This document shows, one piece after another, positions 1-6,564 of a stretch of 10,803 bases of DNA; positions within the stretch are counted from its first letter, which is position 1; the number at the start of each line of letters is the position of its first letter. The notes under the pieces were generated by a model. The model searched no databases and was not told the DNA's origin. It worked only from the letters and a program-made list of their open reading frames with translations. Location: assembly GCA_039924425.1 (NCBI GenBank), contig JBDTAX010000154.1, forward strand, positions 1 through 10,803, written 5' to 3'. This DNA comes from GCA-003244245 sp039924425. Its GTDB lineage: Bacteria > Actinomycetota > Actinomycetes > Mycobacteriales > Pseudonocardiaceae. Made by a program: the position numbers and the translations under genes.

Positions 1-825
1 CAGCGCCCGCTCCCCCACCGGGTCGAGCACGCAGAACTCGCGGGCGGTGTCCAGATCGGCCACCATGACCGCGAACGGCTTGTCCTCGCGGTGCTTGCGC
101 GCGCGCAACAGCGCGGTCGCGGCGGCGTCGGAGGCGAGTGCGGCGACGTGGTAGCCGCCGAGCCCCTTGATCGCCAGCACCGCCCCGCCGCTCAGCAGCG
201 CCGCCGCCGCGGCCAGCGGCTCGCCGGGCAGCTCAGTGCCCTCGGCGTCGAGCAGCCGCAGCCGGGGTCCGCACGCCGGGCAACACACCGGCTGAGCGTG
301 GAAGCGCCGGTCGGCGGGATCGTGGTACTCGCTGGCGCAGGCGGGGCACATCGGGAACGGCGCCATCGTGGTGAACGGCCGGTCATAGGGCACGTCGCGC
401 ACGATGGTGAACCTCGGCCCACAGTTGGTGCAGTTGATGAACGGGTAGTCGAAGCGGCGGTCGGTGGGGTCGGCCAGCTCGCGCAGGCAGTCCGCACAGG
501 TCGCGCTGTCCGCCGAGACCAAGGTGTCCCGCCGGCCGGTGGCGTTGCTGGCCACGATGTGGAAACCCGGCTCCCCGGTGGGCACCAGCGGGCTGGTCCG
601 CACCCGCTCGATGACGGCCAGCGGGGGGGCCTGCGCCGGCAGCGCCGCGAGGAACTCGCTTACTACCCGCTCGGCGCCCTCGACTTCCATGATCACCCCA
701 GCGGTGTCGTTGCCGACTTGGCCGGACAGGCCCAGTCGGTGCGCCAGGCCGTGCACGTAGGGTCGGAACCCGACACCCTGCACGACACCTTCGACCCGCA
801 CTTCAACTCGGATAGATTGTTGCAC
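1..825 (-). CDS. hypF: HypF carbamoyltransferase, N-terminal part (3' end outside window)
   Basis: HypF transfers the carbamoyl group of carbamoyl phosphate to the C-terminal cysteine of HypE, the first step in making the CN ligands of the [NiFe]-hydrogenase site. The 275 codons visible run off the left edge. Residues 7-92 are an acylphosphatase domain with the signature VQGVGFRPYV (residues 15-24). Residues 110-185 hold four CxxC pairs (C110/C113, C132/C135, C160/C163, C182/C185) spaced exactly C-x2-C-x18-C-x2-C-x24-C-x2-C-x18-C-x2-C, the HypF zinc-finger pattern. From about residue 205 a YrdC-like domain begins, with KGLGGYHVA and RKHREDKPFAVM. The Kae1-like C-terminal domain lies outside. 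The start is GTG at 825; an AAGGGCG stretch lies rather far upstream, so the ribosome site is not convincing. The gene is divergent from hypA. Full-length HypF is usually around 750-800 residues, so about a third is present. The family call is essentially certain. Confidence 0.96.
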   Translation of the reverse strand, partial: MQQSIRVEVRVEGVVQGVGFRPYVHGLAHRLGLSGQVGNDTAGVIMEVEGAERVVSEFLAALPAQAPPLAVIERVRTSPLVPTGEPGFHIVASNATGRRDTLVSADSATCADCLRELADPTDRRFDYPFINCTNCGPRFTIVRDVPYDRPFTTMAPFPMCPACASEYHDPADRRFHAQPVCCPACGPRLRLLDAEGTELPGEPLAAAAALLSGGAVLAIKGLGGYHVAALASDAAATALLRARKHREDKPFAVMVADLDTAREFCVLDPVGERAL

Positions 826-843
826 CGGAGGATTGTCTCGCCC

Positions 844-872
844 TTGACAAGATCCCCGCGAGGGACTGCACT
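844..872 (+). promoter_or_regulatory. Putative promoter for hypAB
   Basis: The 73-bp gap between the divergent hypF and hypA starts contains a perfect TTGACA at 844-849. Seventeen bases later comes TGCACT at 867-872, a weak -10 match (3 of 6). This would start transcription roughly 20 bases before the hypA TTG. The strong -35 and weak -10 suggest either an activated promoter or a chance -35. I see no clear matching promoter for hypF on the other strand. Confidence 0.35.
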
Positions 873-898
873 GGTTACTCGGCCGAGGAGGGTTGCTG

Positions 899-1231
899 TT
901 GCACGAGATGGCGATCACGCAGAGCGTGGTCCAGGCGGTGTCCGACCGGATGGGCGATGCGCAGGTGCGGCGAATCTGCCTGGAGATCGGCACGTTGTCT
1001 GGGGTGGCGGCGGATTCGGTCCGGTTCTGCTTCGAGGTCATAACTGCGGGCACCACGCTCGAAGGGGCGTCGTTGGAGATCGTCCAACCCACGGGGAAGG
1101 CCCGCTGCCGGGACTGCGGCGCGGAGTTCGCACTGACCGATCTGCTCGTGCTGTGCGCGTGCGGCAGCGCGAACCGGGAGCTCCTCGCGGGAGAAGAACT
1201 GAAAATTCGGGAAGTTGAGGTCATGGCCTGA
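899..1231 (+). CDS. hypA: HypA nickel metallochaperone
   Basis: HypA delivers nickel to the large subunit of [NiFe]-hydrogenase together with HypB (and helps urease in some bacteria). The protein is 110 residues, normal for the family. The start is TTG at 899: AGGAGGG at 886-892 lies six bases upstream, and this start yields the invariant N-terminus Met-His-Glu, whose first residues bind nickel. An upstream in-frame TTG at 893 would leave no spacing after the ribosome site and would bury the His. The zinc site is formed by C70-x2-C73 and C86-x-C88. The second pair is CxC (CACGS) instead of the commoner CxxC. The stop overlaps the hypB start as ATGA, so translation is probably coupled. The gene is divergent from hypF. 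Confidence 0.95.
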   Translation: MHEMAITQSVVQAVSDRMGDAQVRRICLEIGTLSGVAADSVRFCFEVITAGTTLEGASLEIVQPTGKARCRDCGAEFALTDLLVLCACGSANRELLAGEELKIREVEVMA

Positions 1232-2016
1232 TGTGCGCGACGTGTGGCTGCTCCGGCGGCACTTTCCTCGAAGACCTCGATCACGAGCATGGTCATGATC
1301 ACGGCCCCGATCATGGCCATGGACACGGTCACGAGCATGACCACGCCAAGACCCGGACCGTCACGCTCGAGCAGGCGGTGCTGGCGCGCAATGACGCGCT
1401 CGCCGAGCTCAACCGCAAGTGGTTCGCCGAGCACGGCATCCTCGCGGTGAACCTGATGAGCTCACCCGGGGCCGGCAAGACCACCCTGCTGGAGCGCACC
1501 ATCCGAGAGTTGGGCACCGAGCTGCGGATGTCGGTCGTCGAAGGTGATCAGGAGACGGTGCTGGACGCGGACCGGATCCGAGCCACCGGCGCCCCAGCGG
1601 TGCAGATCAACACCGGGGCGGGCTGTCATCTCGACGCTCAGATGCTGGCCGGTGGACTGCGGACGCTGGACCCACCGGACAGCTCGGTGGTGCTGATCGA
1701 GAACGTCGGCAATCTCGTGTGCCCGGCGATGTTCGACCTGGGTGAGCAGGCCCGGGTGGTCATCACCTCGGTGACCGAGGGCGCGGAGAAGCCGAGAAAG
1801 TACCCGCAGATGTTCCGCGCCGCCGACCTAGTGCTGCTGAACAAGATCGATCTGCTGCCCTACGTCGATTTCGACGTCGCCGCCTTCCTGGACGGAGCCC
1901 GGCGGGCGAATCCGGGCGTGGAGGTGCTGCACCTGTCGGCCACCACCGGCGACGGTGTCGCCAGCTGGTACCACTGGCTGCGCGGCAGATCGGCGTCCAC
2001 GTCCGCCTTGGCCTGA
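1231..2016 (+). CDS. hypB: HypB GTPase, nickel insertion and storage
   Basis: HypB is a SIMIBI-class GTPase that works with HypA to insert nickel during [NiFe]-hydrogenase maturation. In order, the 261 residues show an N-terminal Cys motif MCATCGC resembling the high-affinity nickel site of Escherichia coli HypB, and a histidine-rich segment at residues 18-38 with ten His in alternating HxH/HGH spacing, likely for nickel storage. A P-loop SSPGAGKT follows at 77-84. The G-domain metal-site residues are C132-H133 (GAGCHLD) and C164 (LVCPAMFD), and the guanine-specificity motif NKID is at 204-207. The ATG overlaps the hypA stop by one base, indicating an operon and coupled translation. No other hyp gene follows; a gene relic and a resolvase fragment begin within 30 bases of the stop. 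The combination of His-rich tail and Cys motif suggests a combined storage and delivery protein. Confidence 0.97.
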   Translation: MCATCGCSGGTFLEDLDHEHGHDHGPDHGHGHGHEHDHAKTRTVTLEQAVLARNDALAELNRKWFAEHGILAVNLMSSPGAGKTTLLERTIRELGTELRMSVVEGDQETVLDADRIRATGAPAVQINTGAGCHLDAQMLAGGLRTLDPPDSSVVLIENVGNLVCPAMFDLGEQARVVITSVTEGAEKPRKYPQMFRAADLVLLNKIDLLPYVDFDVAAFLDGARRANPGVEVLHLSATTGDGVASWYHWLRGRSASTSALA

Positions 2017-2043
2017 ACACCGAACCCCGGGTAGCGGAGGCCG

Positions 2044-2092
2044 TCAAGCGGCTGCGGCGCGCGAGGAGAGGCTGGCCTTGATCAGGATGCCG
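2044..2092 (-). pseudogene. 3' end relic of a tandem-globin paralog
   Basis: Forty-one of 49 bases match, without gaps, the 3' end of the globin-like gene further right (3296-3344), with both stop codons (TCA on the + strand) aligned at the first base. On the minus strand the relic reads LPAGILIKASLSSRAAAA and stop, against LQLGILLKPYLASRAAVA and stop in the intact gene. Similarity ends at about 2092, where resolvase-like sequence on the other strand begins. A second copy of this gene therefore once ended next to hypB and was lost, apart from its last codons, by a deletion or insertion. It is far too short to function. Confidence 0.75.
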
Positions 2093-2217
2093 GCCGGCAA
2101 CTCGAGGGCATCGCCGTGGACCGCACGTTCACCGAGCGCGCGTCGGGCAAAGATGCGCACCGGCCAAAACTGGTGGCCCTGCTCAACTTCGTCCGCGACG
2201 GTGGCATCGTGATCCTG
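2092..2217 (+). pseudogene. Serine resolvase fragment (degraded)
   Basis: Read in the frame of 2116 this gives GRQLEGIAVDRTFTERASG followed by KDAHRPKLVALLNFVRDG. This matches the part of Tn3-type serine resolvases or invertases just after the catalytic-serine motif, where relatives read roughly DRQLEGIELDR-FTDKASGKD-RPQLEALL-FVRDGDTVV. The catalytic N-terminus (the YARVST motif) is absent because globin-relic sequence lies there instead. The following MDRLARN helix is garbled after about 2210, probably by indels. No terminal inverted repeats or transposase are visible. It is a remnant of a mobile element that was inserted beside hypB. The frame is open from 2035 and runs on into the lipoprotein gene, which makes it look part of one long ORF, but the protein content does not support that. 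Confidence 0.7.
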
Positions 2218-2484
2218 CTCATGGCCGGAACGCGGGCGTACGCCACGAACGGGATCGTCGGGCAAGCGCCCGAGGAGTCAGCCACGGTGCGACCCGTATT
2301 TCACAGCAAGGATACTTTAATGACGCCGAAGGCCAGAACAGATCCGTACAGTACCGGACCTTACAGCATGGAAAAGCTGACCGAGCGGGACAGGCCGCTG
2401 TTGCTGGAACAAGTCAAGAACCCAGATACGATCAGGATCTTAGAATCGCTTCCTATAGATGAATCTTCGCCAAAGGAGCCACGT
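2218..2484. other. Unassigned spacer before the lipoprotein gene
   Basis: About 270 bases lie between the resolvase fragment and the lipoprotein start. The + frame stays open and could encode a short peptide from ATG 2322 (MTPKARTDPYSTGPYSMEKL and onward), but there is no good ribosome site for it and I recognise nothing in it. Base composition is noticeably less GC-rich than in hypAB. A/T-richer stretches, such as TTCCTATAGATGAAT around 2450-2465, are candidate -10 regions for the lipoprotein, without a convincing -35 partner. Confidence 0.4.
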
Positions 2485-3285
2485 ATGCATGCCCGCGATA
2501 TACGTCGCTATGCGGGATCAATCCTTGCCGCCTGCGTCACCCTAACACTTCTCGCCGGCTGCGGTAGTAGTCAAACGAACAAGAACGGCACGTTTTTCGG
2601 CCCGCTCCACAGCATCGGAAACGGTACGGTCAAAACCTATGTAACGCTTGACAACTCCAGCAAGCCGACCGAGGTCGGCATTCGAATGTCGGCGACATCA
2701 CTGGACGGGCTTCCGAAGGAAAACGGGATGCTGATCCTCGCCTTGCCACCGCAGGCCTCGACGACGACCTTCAATCATGTGATGCTCAATTGGAACCCTC
2801 ACGGACATCCGCCGGTGGTACTATTCGGCAAACCGCACTTCGACGTGCACTTCTACATGGTCGACGCGGCAGCGGTGGCGAAAATAAATCCGAGCAACCC
2901 GGACTACGCGGCGCAGGCCGCACACCTGCCCGATGCGAAATATGTTCCTGCGGGTTACGTCCCGCCTCCCGGTCCAGCAGTCAAGAGCGCGGTACCCGAC
3001 ATGGGGCTGCACTGGACCGACAGCACGGACGGAATCGTGCCGGGCAAGTACGACTTCACGCAGATCTTGCTCAACGGTACATGGAACGGCCGGTATACGT
3101 TTATCGAACCAATGATCACGCGTAAATGGATGCTGACGAAGCGGGATGTTCGGGAAAACCTCAAACAGCCCCAAGCCTACCAGCGGACCGGCTACTTTCC
3201 GACAACATACAGCGTCCGCTACGACGACCAGACGAAGGAGTACTCGATCTCACTGGGCGGAATGATGATGCGCCACGCATCCTGA
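2485..3285 (+). CDS. Lipoprotein with TTHB210-like (DUF5602-type) domain
   Basis: A secreted, lipid-anchored protein of 266 residues. The start is ATG 2485, with AAAGGAG at 2472-2478 six bases upstream. It gives a classic signal peptide: RRY charges, a hydrophobic stretch from residues 10 to 22, and lipobox LAGC with Cys26. The mature part matches what I recall of the TTHB210-like family, a domain first seen in a Thermus thermophilus protein controlled by an ECF sigma/anti-sigma pair. The GNGTVKTYVTLD opening, NWNPHGHPP (103-111), KPHFDVHFYM (116-125), MGLHW (173-177) and a FIEPMITR end (206-213) are characteristic. His106, His108, His118, His122, His176 and Glu208 could form a metal site, but this is inferred. 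Its biochemical role is unknown. It is convergent with the tandem-globin gene, with ten bases between stops. The in-frame ORF extends upstream to 2116, but the lipoprotein signal and ribosome site fix the start here. Codon use is less GC-biased than in hyp genes. Confidence 0.8.
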   Translation: MHARDIRRYAGSILAACVTLTLLAGCGSSQTNKNGTFFGPLHSIGNGTVKTYVTLDNSSKPTEVGIRMSATSLDGLPKENGMLILALPPQASTTTFNHVMLNWNPHGHPPVVLFGKPHFDVHFYMVDAAAVAKINPSNPDYAAQAAHLPDAKYVPAGYVPPPGPAVKSAVPDMGLHWTDSTDGIVPGKYDFTQILLNGTWNGRYTFIEPMITRKWMLTKRDVRENLKQPQAYQRTGYFPTTYSVRYDDQTKEYSISLGGMMMRHAS

Positions 3286-3295
3286 ATCCCCGTCC

Positions 3296-4360
3296 TCAGG
3301 CGACTGCGGCGCGCGACGCGAGGTAGGGCTTGAGCAGGATGCCGAGCTGCAGGGTCAGCATCCGCATCCAGGCCTGACCCACCGCCGCGACCACCGCCGG
3401 CTCGGCAAACTTCCCGAAGACGTACTCACCGTCGGCTCCCCGAGCGATGGTGTTCAGCGCCGTCATGACTTTCATTTCGACCCATCCCATGAGGGCAATG
3501 GTCAGATCAGCCGGGATGACCACGTGTGGGTGTTTTCCACCGCCCTTGACGTGGGCGTCGGCGACTCTGGACATGTATGTGTGGAAATCGCCGTCCATGG
3601 GCGTCATGGTGGTCTTGGACCACCATCCCTTGAGCGTCATCTTGCGCTCGGTGAGATGCGAGGTGTCCTGGAAGTATCCAGCTGATTCGGGGCGGGAAAG
3701 CAAGTGATCATAAGCGAGGGTGACCACGCCTCCCCCTGCTGGCCCCAGGAGCGGGCCGGTCTTACTCAGGATCGACATCTCCTGGGCGCCGAGACCCGCG
3801 AACTCCGCGTAAGAATGAAACTCGGCGGCTTCATGGCGACCCAGGGGGCTGTCCGGTTGCGCCAGGCTGGGTTCAAGGATGATCCCGAGCTGCAGCATGA
3901 GCAGGTTCATCCAGGCTGCCCCGGCGGCGGAGACTGTGAGGACGTCACAGGTCTCACCCAGGGCCGCCAAGATCTGCCCCTGCAACCAGGCGGTCAGCGC
4001 CAGGACGAGTTGGGGCGGAAGCGGTATCCGCACTCCCGGAAAGGTCACTTCCTTTCCCCCGACATGGCTGATCTCCCGCACGAAGTCAGCCAGCTCGCCG
4101 TCACACGGCCCGGCGATCGTCCTGTCCAGCCACTCCTTTATCAGCGACTCGCTGACCGCCAGGTCAGATCCGCCCATCAGCGGAGCGGATTCCGGACGTG
4201 TTCTCAGGTATTCAGATATCGCTCCTGGAACACGGTCGACCAGCGCTGAGATTCCCCTTCCGGTCTTCTGGACAGCTGTCACCTCGTAATCACAGAACCC
4301 GGCAAACTCGGCAAGCGGAGCGAATTGTGCCGTTACCAGCCGATCGTACGCTATAGTCAT
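3296..4360 (-). CDS. Tandem protoglobin-like protein (two globin-like halves)
   Basis: A soluble 354-residue protein with no signal peptide or membrane helix, built from two homologous halves (about residues 14-167 and 181-348). Aligned landmarks are LAEFAGF / YAEFAGL at the starts, KTG at 32 and 200, REISHVGG / RVADAHVKGG with His99 and His270, PLPPQLVLALTAW / IPADLTIALMGW, and WMNLLMLQLGIILEP / WMRMLTLQLGILLKP at the ends. The second half resembles protoglobins or globin-coupled sensors: AYDHLLSRPESAGYF, then a Trp-containing helix, then Y-(x)n-H with His270 as the probable proximal heme ligand. His99 is its counterpart. Protoglobins bind heme and O2, CO or NO. No output domain (kinase, GGDEF, methyl-accepting) is attached. 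The start is ATG 4360. No Shine-Dalgarno sequence is visible, and a perfect inverted repeat covers the start codon. A 3' relic of a paralog lies beside hypB. The duplicated architecture is directly visible; the globin assignment is from remembered family patterns and moderate. Confidence 0.6.
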   Translation of the reverse strand: MTIAYDRLVTAQFAPLAEFAGFCDYEVTAVQKTGRGISALVDRVPGAISEYLRTRPESAPLMGGSDLAVSESLIKEWLDRTIAGPCDGELADFVREISHVGGKEVTFPGVRIPLPPQLVLALTAWLQGQILAALGETCDVLTVSAAGAAWMNLLMLQLGIILEPSLAQPDSPLGRHEAAEFHSYAEFAGLGAQEMSILSKTGPLLGPAGGGVVTLAYDHLLSRPESAGYFQDTSHLTERKMTLKGWWSKTTMTPMDGDFHTYMSRVADAHVKGGGKHPHVVIPADLTIALMGWVEMKVMTALNTIARGADGEYVFGKFAEPAVVAAVGQAWMRMLTLQLGILLKPYLASRAAVA

Positions 4361-4367
4361 AGCGTAC
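4346..4367. promoter_or_regulatory. Perfect inverted repeat over the globin-gene start codon
   Basis: GTACGCTAT (4346-4354) and ATAGCGTAC (4359-4367) are exact inverted copies separated by four bases. The ATG of the tandem-globin gene (complement 4358-4360) lies inside the dyad. It could be an operator for a dimeric regulator that blocks transcription start, or an RNA hairpin that hides the start codon. The gene has no Shine-Dalgarno sequence, and TACGCT or TATAGC within the dyad resemble actinobacterial -10 boxes, so the operator-at-promoter reading is attractive. This function is inferred. Confidence 0.55.
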
Positions 4368-4444
4368 AGGGTGCGATCCGGTTGTTACACCAGCGTTGAA
4401 TTCATGTGACTAATCGGGGATGGGCGTTAAAGCCACGTTACAGG

Positions 4445-5575
4445 TCATGTCGGCAGTACCGCGAGTTCGCGCGGGCGGTGGTTCAGCCGCGTCGCGCCGT
4501 TGTCGCTGACGACCACGATGTCCTCGATCCGCGCGCCCCAGCGACCTGGCAGGTAGATGCCTGGCTCGATGCTGAACGCCATCCCCGTTTCGAGCACCAG
4601 CTCGTTGCCGGCCACGATGTAGGGCCGCTCGTGCACCTCAAGGCCGATCCCGTGCCCGGTCCGGTGAATGAACCGCTCGCCGAGGCCGGCGGCGGTGATC
4701 GGGCCGCGGGCGGCGGCGTCGACCCGCTGCGCGGTCGTCCCCGGCGCGACCGCCGCCACTGCGGCGTCCTGGGCGGCTTGCAGCACCGCGTAGCACTCGG
4801 CGACGTCGGGCTCGGCTGGCTCGCCCAGACTGTAGGTGCGGGTGCAGTCGGAGAAGTACCCCTCCGGAGTCGGGCCGCCGATGTCGACCACCACCACGTC
4901 CCCGGACCGCAGCACCCGGTCGGAGACGTCGTGGTGCGGGCTCGCTCCGTGCGGCCCGGATCCGACGATGACGAAGGCCGCCGCGGTGTGTCCTTCCTCG
5001 ACGATCGCGGCGGCCACATCGGCGCCGACCTGCGCCTCGGTGCGCCCGACCCTCAACCACTCCCCCATCCGGGCGTGCACCCGGTCGATGGCCTGGCCAG
5101 CGGTGACCAGCGCGGCGATCTCGGCGTTGTCCTTACGAATCCGCAGCGGCGCCAGCACCGCCGACGCCAGCGTCTGCGCGCAGTCGGGCAGCGCGGCGCG
5201 CAGCGCCAGCACGTGCGCCGCAGGCATCGCGTCCGCCACCGCGACCCCGGCCGGTAGCGACCCGGACCTGCCCAGCAGCGCGGCGACCAGCGCGTATGGA
5301 TCGGCACCGTCGGGCCAGTCGGCGATCTCCAGGCCGAGTTCGAGCACTGGCGTGCCGTCCAGCCCGGGCCGTTCCAGCGCCGGGACCACCAGCGCCGGGT
5401 CACCCTCAGCGGGCAATACCAGGCAGGTCAGCCGCTCGTGGGACTCCCCGGTGATCCCCAGCAGGTAGCGCAGGTCCGGCCCCGGCGTGACCAGCAGGGC
5501 GTCCACGCCCGCGGCCTGGGTCGCGTCGCGGGCCCGGCGCAGGCGGGAGGTGAGGGCATCGTGTGAGGCGGGCAT
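4445..5575 (-). CDS. pepE: Xaa-Pro dipeptidase, peptidase family M24
   Basis: A cytoplasmic metallopeptidase of 376 residues that should hydrolyse dipeptides with C-terminal proline. Residues 1-145 form the creatinase/prolidase N-terminal domain. Residues 150-376 form the pita-bread catalytic domain. All five metal ligands of the family are visible: Asp231 (VVDIGG), Asp243 (SDCTRT), His308 (GHGIG), Glu337 (SIEPGIY) and Glu351 (ARIEDIV). The accessory His215 (SPHH) and His315 are also present. Length is normal for the short PepQ/PepE-type enzymes. The start is ATG 5575; the ribosome site is weak. It is divergent from the FenA-type exonuclease with 50 bases between starts, the same pairing as Rv2089c (pepE) and Rv2090 in M. 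tuberculosis, which supports the symbol and the actinobacterial origin. Substrate preference among M24 aminopeptidases and prolidases cannot be fixed from sequence alone. Confidence 0.9.
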   Translation of the reverse strand: MPASHDALTSRLRRARDATQAAGVDALLVTPGPDLRYLLGITGESHERLTCLVLPAEGDPALVVPALERPGLDGTPVLELGLEIADWPDGADPYALVAALLGRSGSLPAGVAVADAMPAAHVLALRAALPDCAQTLASAVLAPLRIRKDNAEIAALVTAGQAIDRVHARMGEWLRVGRTEAQVGADVAAAIVEEGHTAAAFVIVGSGPHGASPHHDVSDRVLRSGDVVVVDIGGPTPEGYFSDCTRTYSLGEPAEPDVAECYAVLQAAQDAAVAAVAPGTTAQRVDAAARGPITAAGLGERFIHRTGHGIGLEVHERPYIVAGNELVLETGMAFSIEPGIYLPGRWGARIEDIVVVSDNGATRLNHRPRELAVLPT

Positions 5576-5625
5576 ACCGTCAGCCTAGGACCAGCCGGGA
5601 ACGGGAGCTGGCAGGCTCTACCCCC

Positions 5626-6564
5626 ATGGACGCGCCGCTGCTGCTGATCGACGCCGCGAGCCTGTACTTCCGGGCCTACTACGGGGTCCCCGAGTCGATC
5701 ACCGCCCCAGATGGCACCCCGGTGAACGCGGTGCGGGGCTTCACCGACATGATCGCCCGGCTGATCGAGGCGCGCCACCCGTCCCGCCTGGTCGCCTGCC
5801 TGGATCTGGACTGGCGACCGGCTTTCCGGGTCGCCGCGATCCCTTCCTACAAGGCGCATCGGGTCGCGCCCGGCGCCGCTGACGTCGAGGACGTACCGGA
5901 CACGCTGAGCCCGCAGGTCCCGGTGATCCTCAAGGTGCTGGCCGCCGCCGGCCTGGCGACAGCGGGAGCGGTGGGGTACGAGGCCGACGACGTGCTCGGC
6001 ACGCTGGCCGCAGCGGAGTGCCGCGACCCGGTCGAGGTAGTCAGTGGCGACCGGGACCTGTTCCAGGTGGTGCGCACCGAGCCGACCCCGGTGCGGGTGG
6101 TCTACGTCGGGCGGGGGCTGGCCAAGGCGGAGGTGATCGGCCCCGCCGAGCTCGCCAGCCGCTACGGGCTGCCGGAAGCCGGCGCCGGGCCCGGCTACGC
6201 CGACCTCGCCGCGCTGCGCGGTGACCCCTCCGACGGGTTGCCCGGAGTGCCCGGCATCGGCGAGAAGACCGCAGCCACGCTGATCAGCCGGTTCGGTTCG
6301 GTGGAGGGCCTGCTCGCCGCGCTCGACGATCCCCGCTCCGCGCTCGCCCCGGGGACGCGGGCCAAGCTGGCGGCCGCCCGGGATTATCTTGCGGTGGCGC
6401 CCACCGTGGTGCGGGTAGCCACCGACGCCCCGGTGCGCCAGGACCGCGCCGACACGCTGCCCTCAACCCCCGCTGACCCGGCCGCGCTCACGGCGCTGCA
6501 GCACGACTGGGGCCTGGGCAGCGCGGTGGACCGCCTCATCGCGTCCCTTCAGGCCCGGCGCTGA
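5626..6564 (+). CDS. fenA: 5'-3' exonuclease / flap endonuclease (FenA type)
   Basis: A stand-alone homolog of the DNA polymerase I 5'-nuclease domain, 312 residues, that removes RNA primers and 5' flaps in replication and repair. The PIN-like domain shows the metal-binding acidic residues Asp9 (LLIDAAS), Asp60 (CLDLDW), Glu119/Asp121/Asp122 (GYEADD) and Asp142/Asp144 (SGDRDLF). The Arg/Lys arch motif R-x-A-IPSYKAHR is at 68-79. Then Asp200/Asp203 and the helix-three-turn-helix GVPGIGEKTA (207-216) bind the duplex downstream. The start is ATG 5626, whose product begins at the conserved hydrophobic strand; an upstream in-frame start at 5563 would overlap the dipeptidase and add unrelated residues. 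The ribosome site is weak. Its stop lies 16 bases inside the 3' end of the convergent GMC gene. The symbol follows the mycobacterial FenA/Rv2090 group by synteny and length. Confidence 0.92.
   Translation: MDAPLLLIDAASLYFRAYYGVPESITAPDGTPVNAVRGFTDMIARLIEARHPSRLVACLDLDWRPAFRVAAIPSYKAHRVAPGAADVEDVPDTLSPQVPVILKVLAAAGLATAGAVGYEADDVLGTLAAAECRDPVEVVSGDRDLFQVVRTEPTPVRVVYVGRGLAKAEVIGPAELASRYGLPEAGAGPGYADLAALRGDPSDGLPGVPGIGEKTAATLISRFGSVEGLLAALDDPRSALAPGTRAKLAAARDYLAVAPTVVRVATDAPVRQDRADTLPSTPADPAALTALQHDWGLGSAVDRLIASLQARR

Noticed and set aside
91..1218. 375-residue + strand open frame opposite hypF and running into hypA
   Set aside because: It is antisense to hypF, whose acylphosphatase and zinc-finger motifs are unmistakable, and its product is low-complexity Arg/Gly-rich sequence caused by high GC.
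2044..2265. Small minus-strand gene of 73 residues
   Set aside because: Only its last 17 codons resemble anything (the globin paralog's end); the rest is antisense to the resolvase fragment.
2406..2432. ECF-type promoter (GGAAC ... CGAT) ahead of the lipoprotein, suggested by the sigma-E link of TTHB210
   Set aside because: The spacing is about 18 bases, too long for typical ECF promoters, and the -10 match is poor.
2116..3285. A single 389-residue gene starting at GTG 2116
   Set aside because: The first third is resolvase debris and unassigned sequence; a ribosome site and lipoprotein signal peptide place the real start at 2485.
4406..5257. Long + strand open frame opposite the dipeptidase
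   Set aside because: It is an antisense shadow of a gene with all five M24 metal ligands, and no family pattern is visible.
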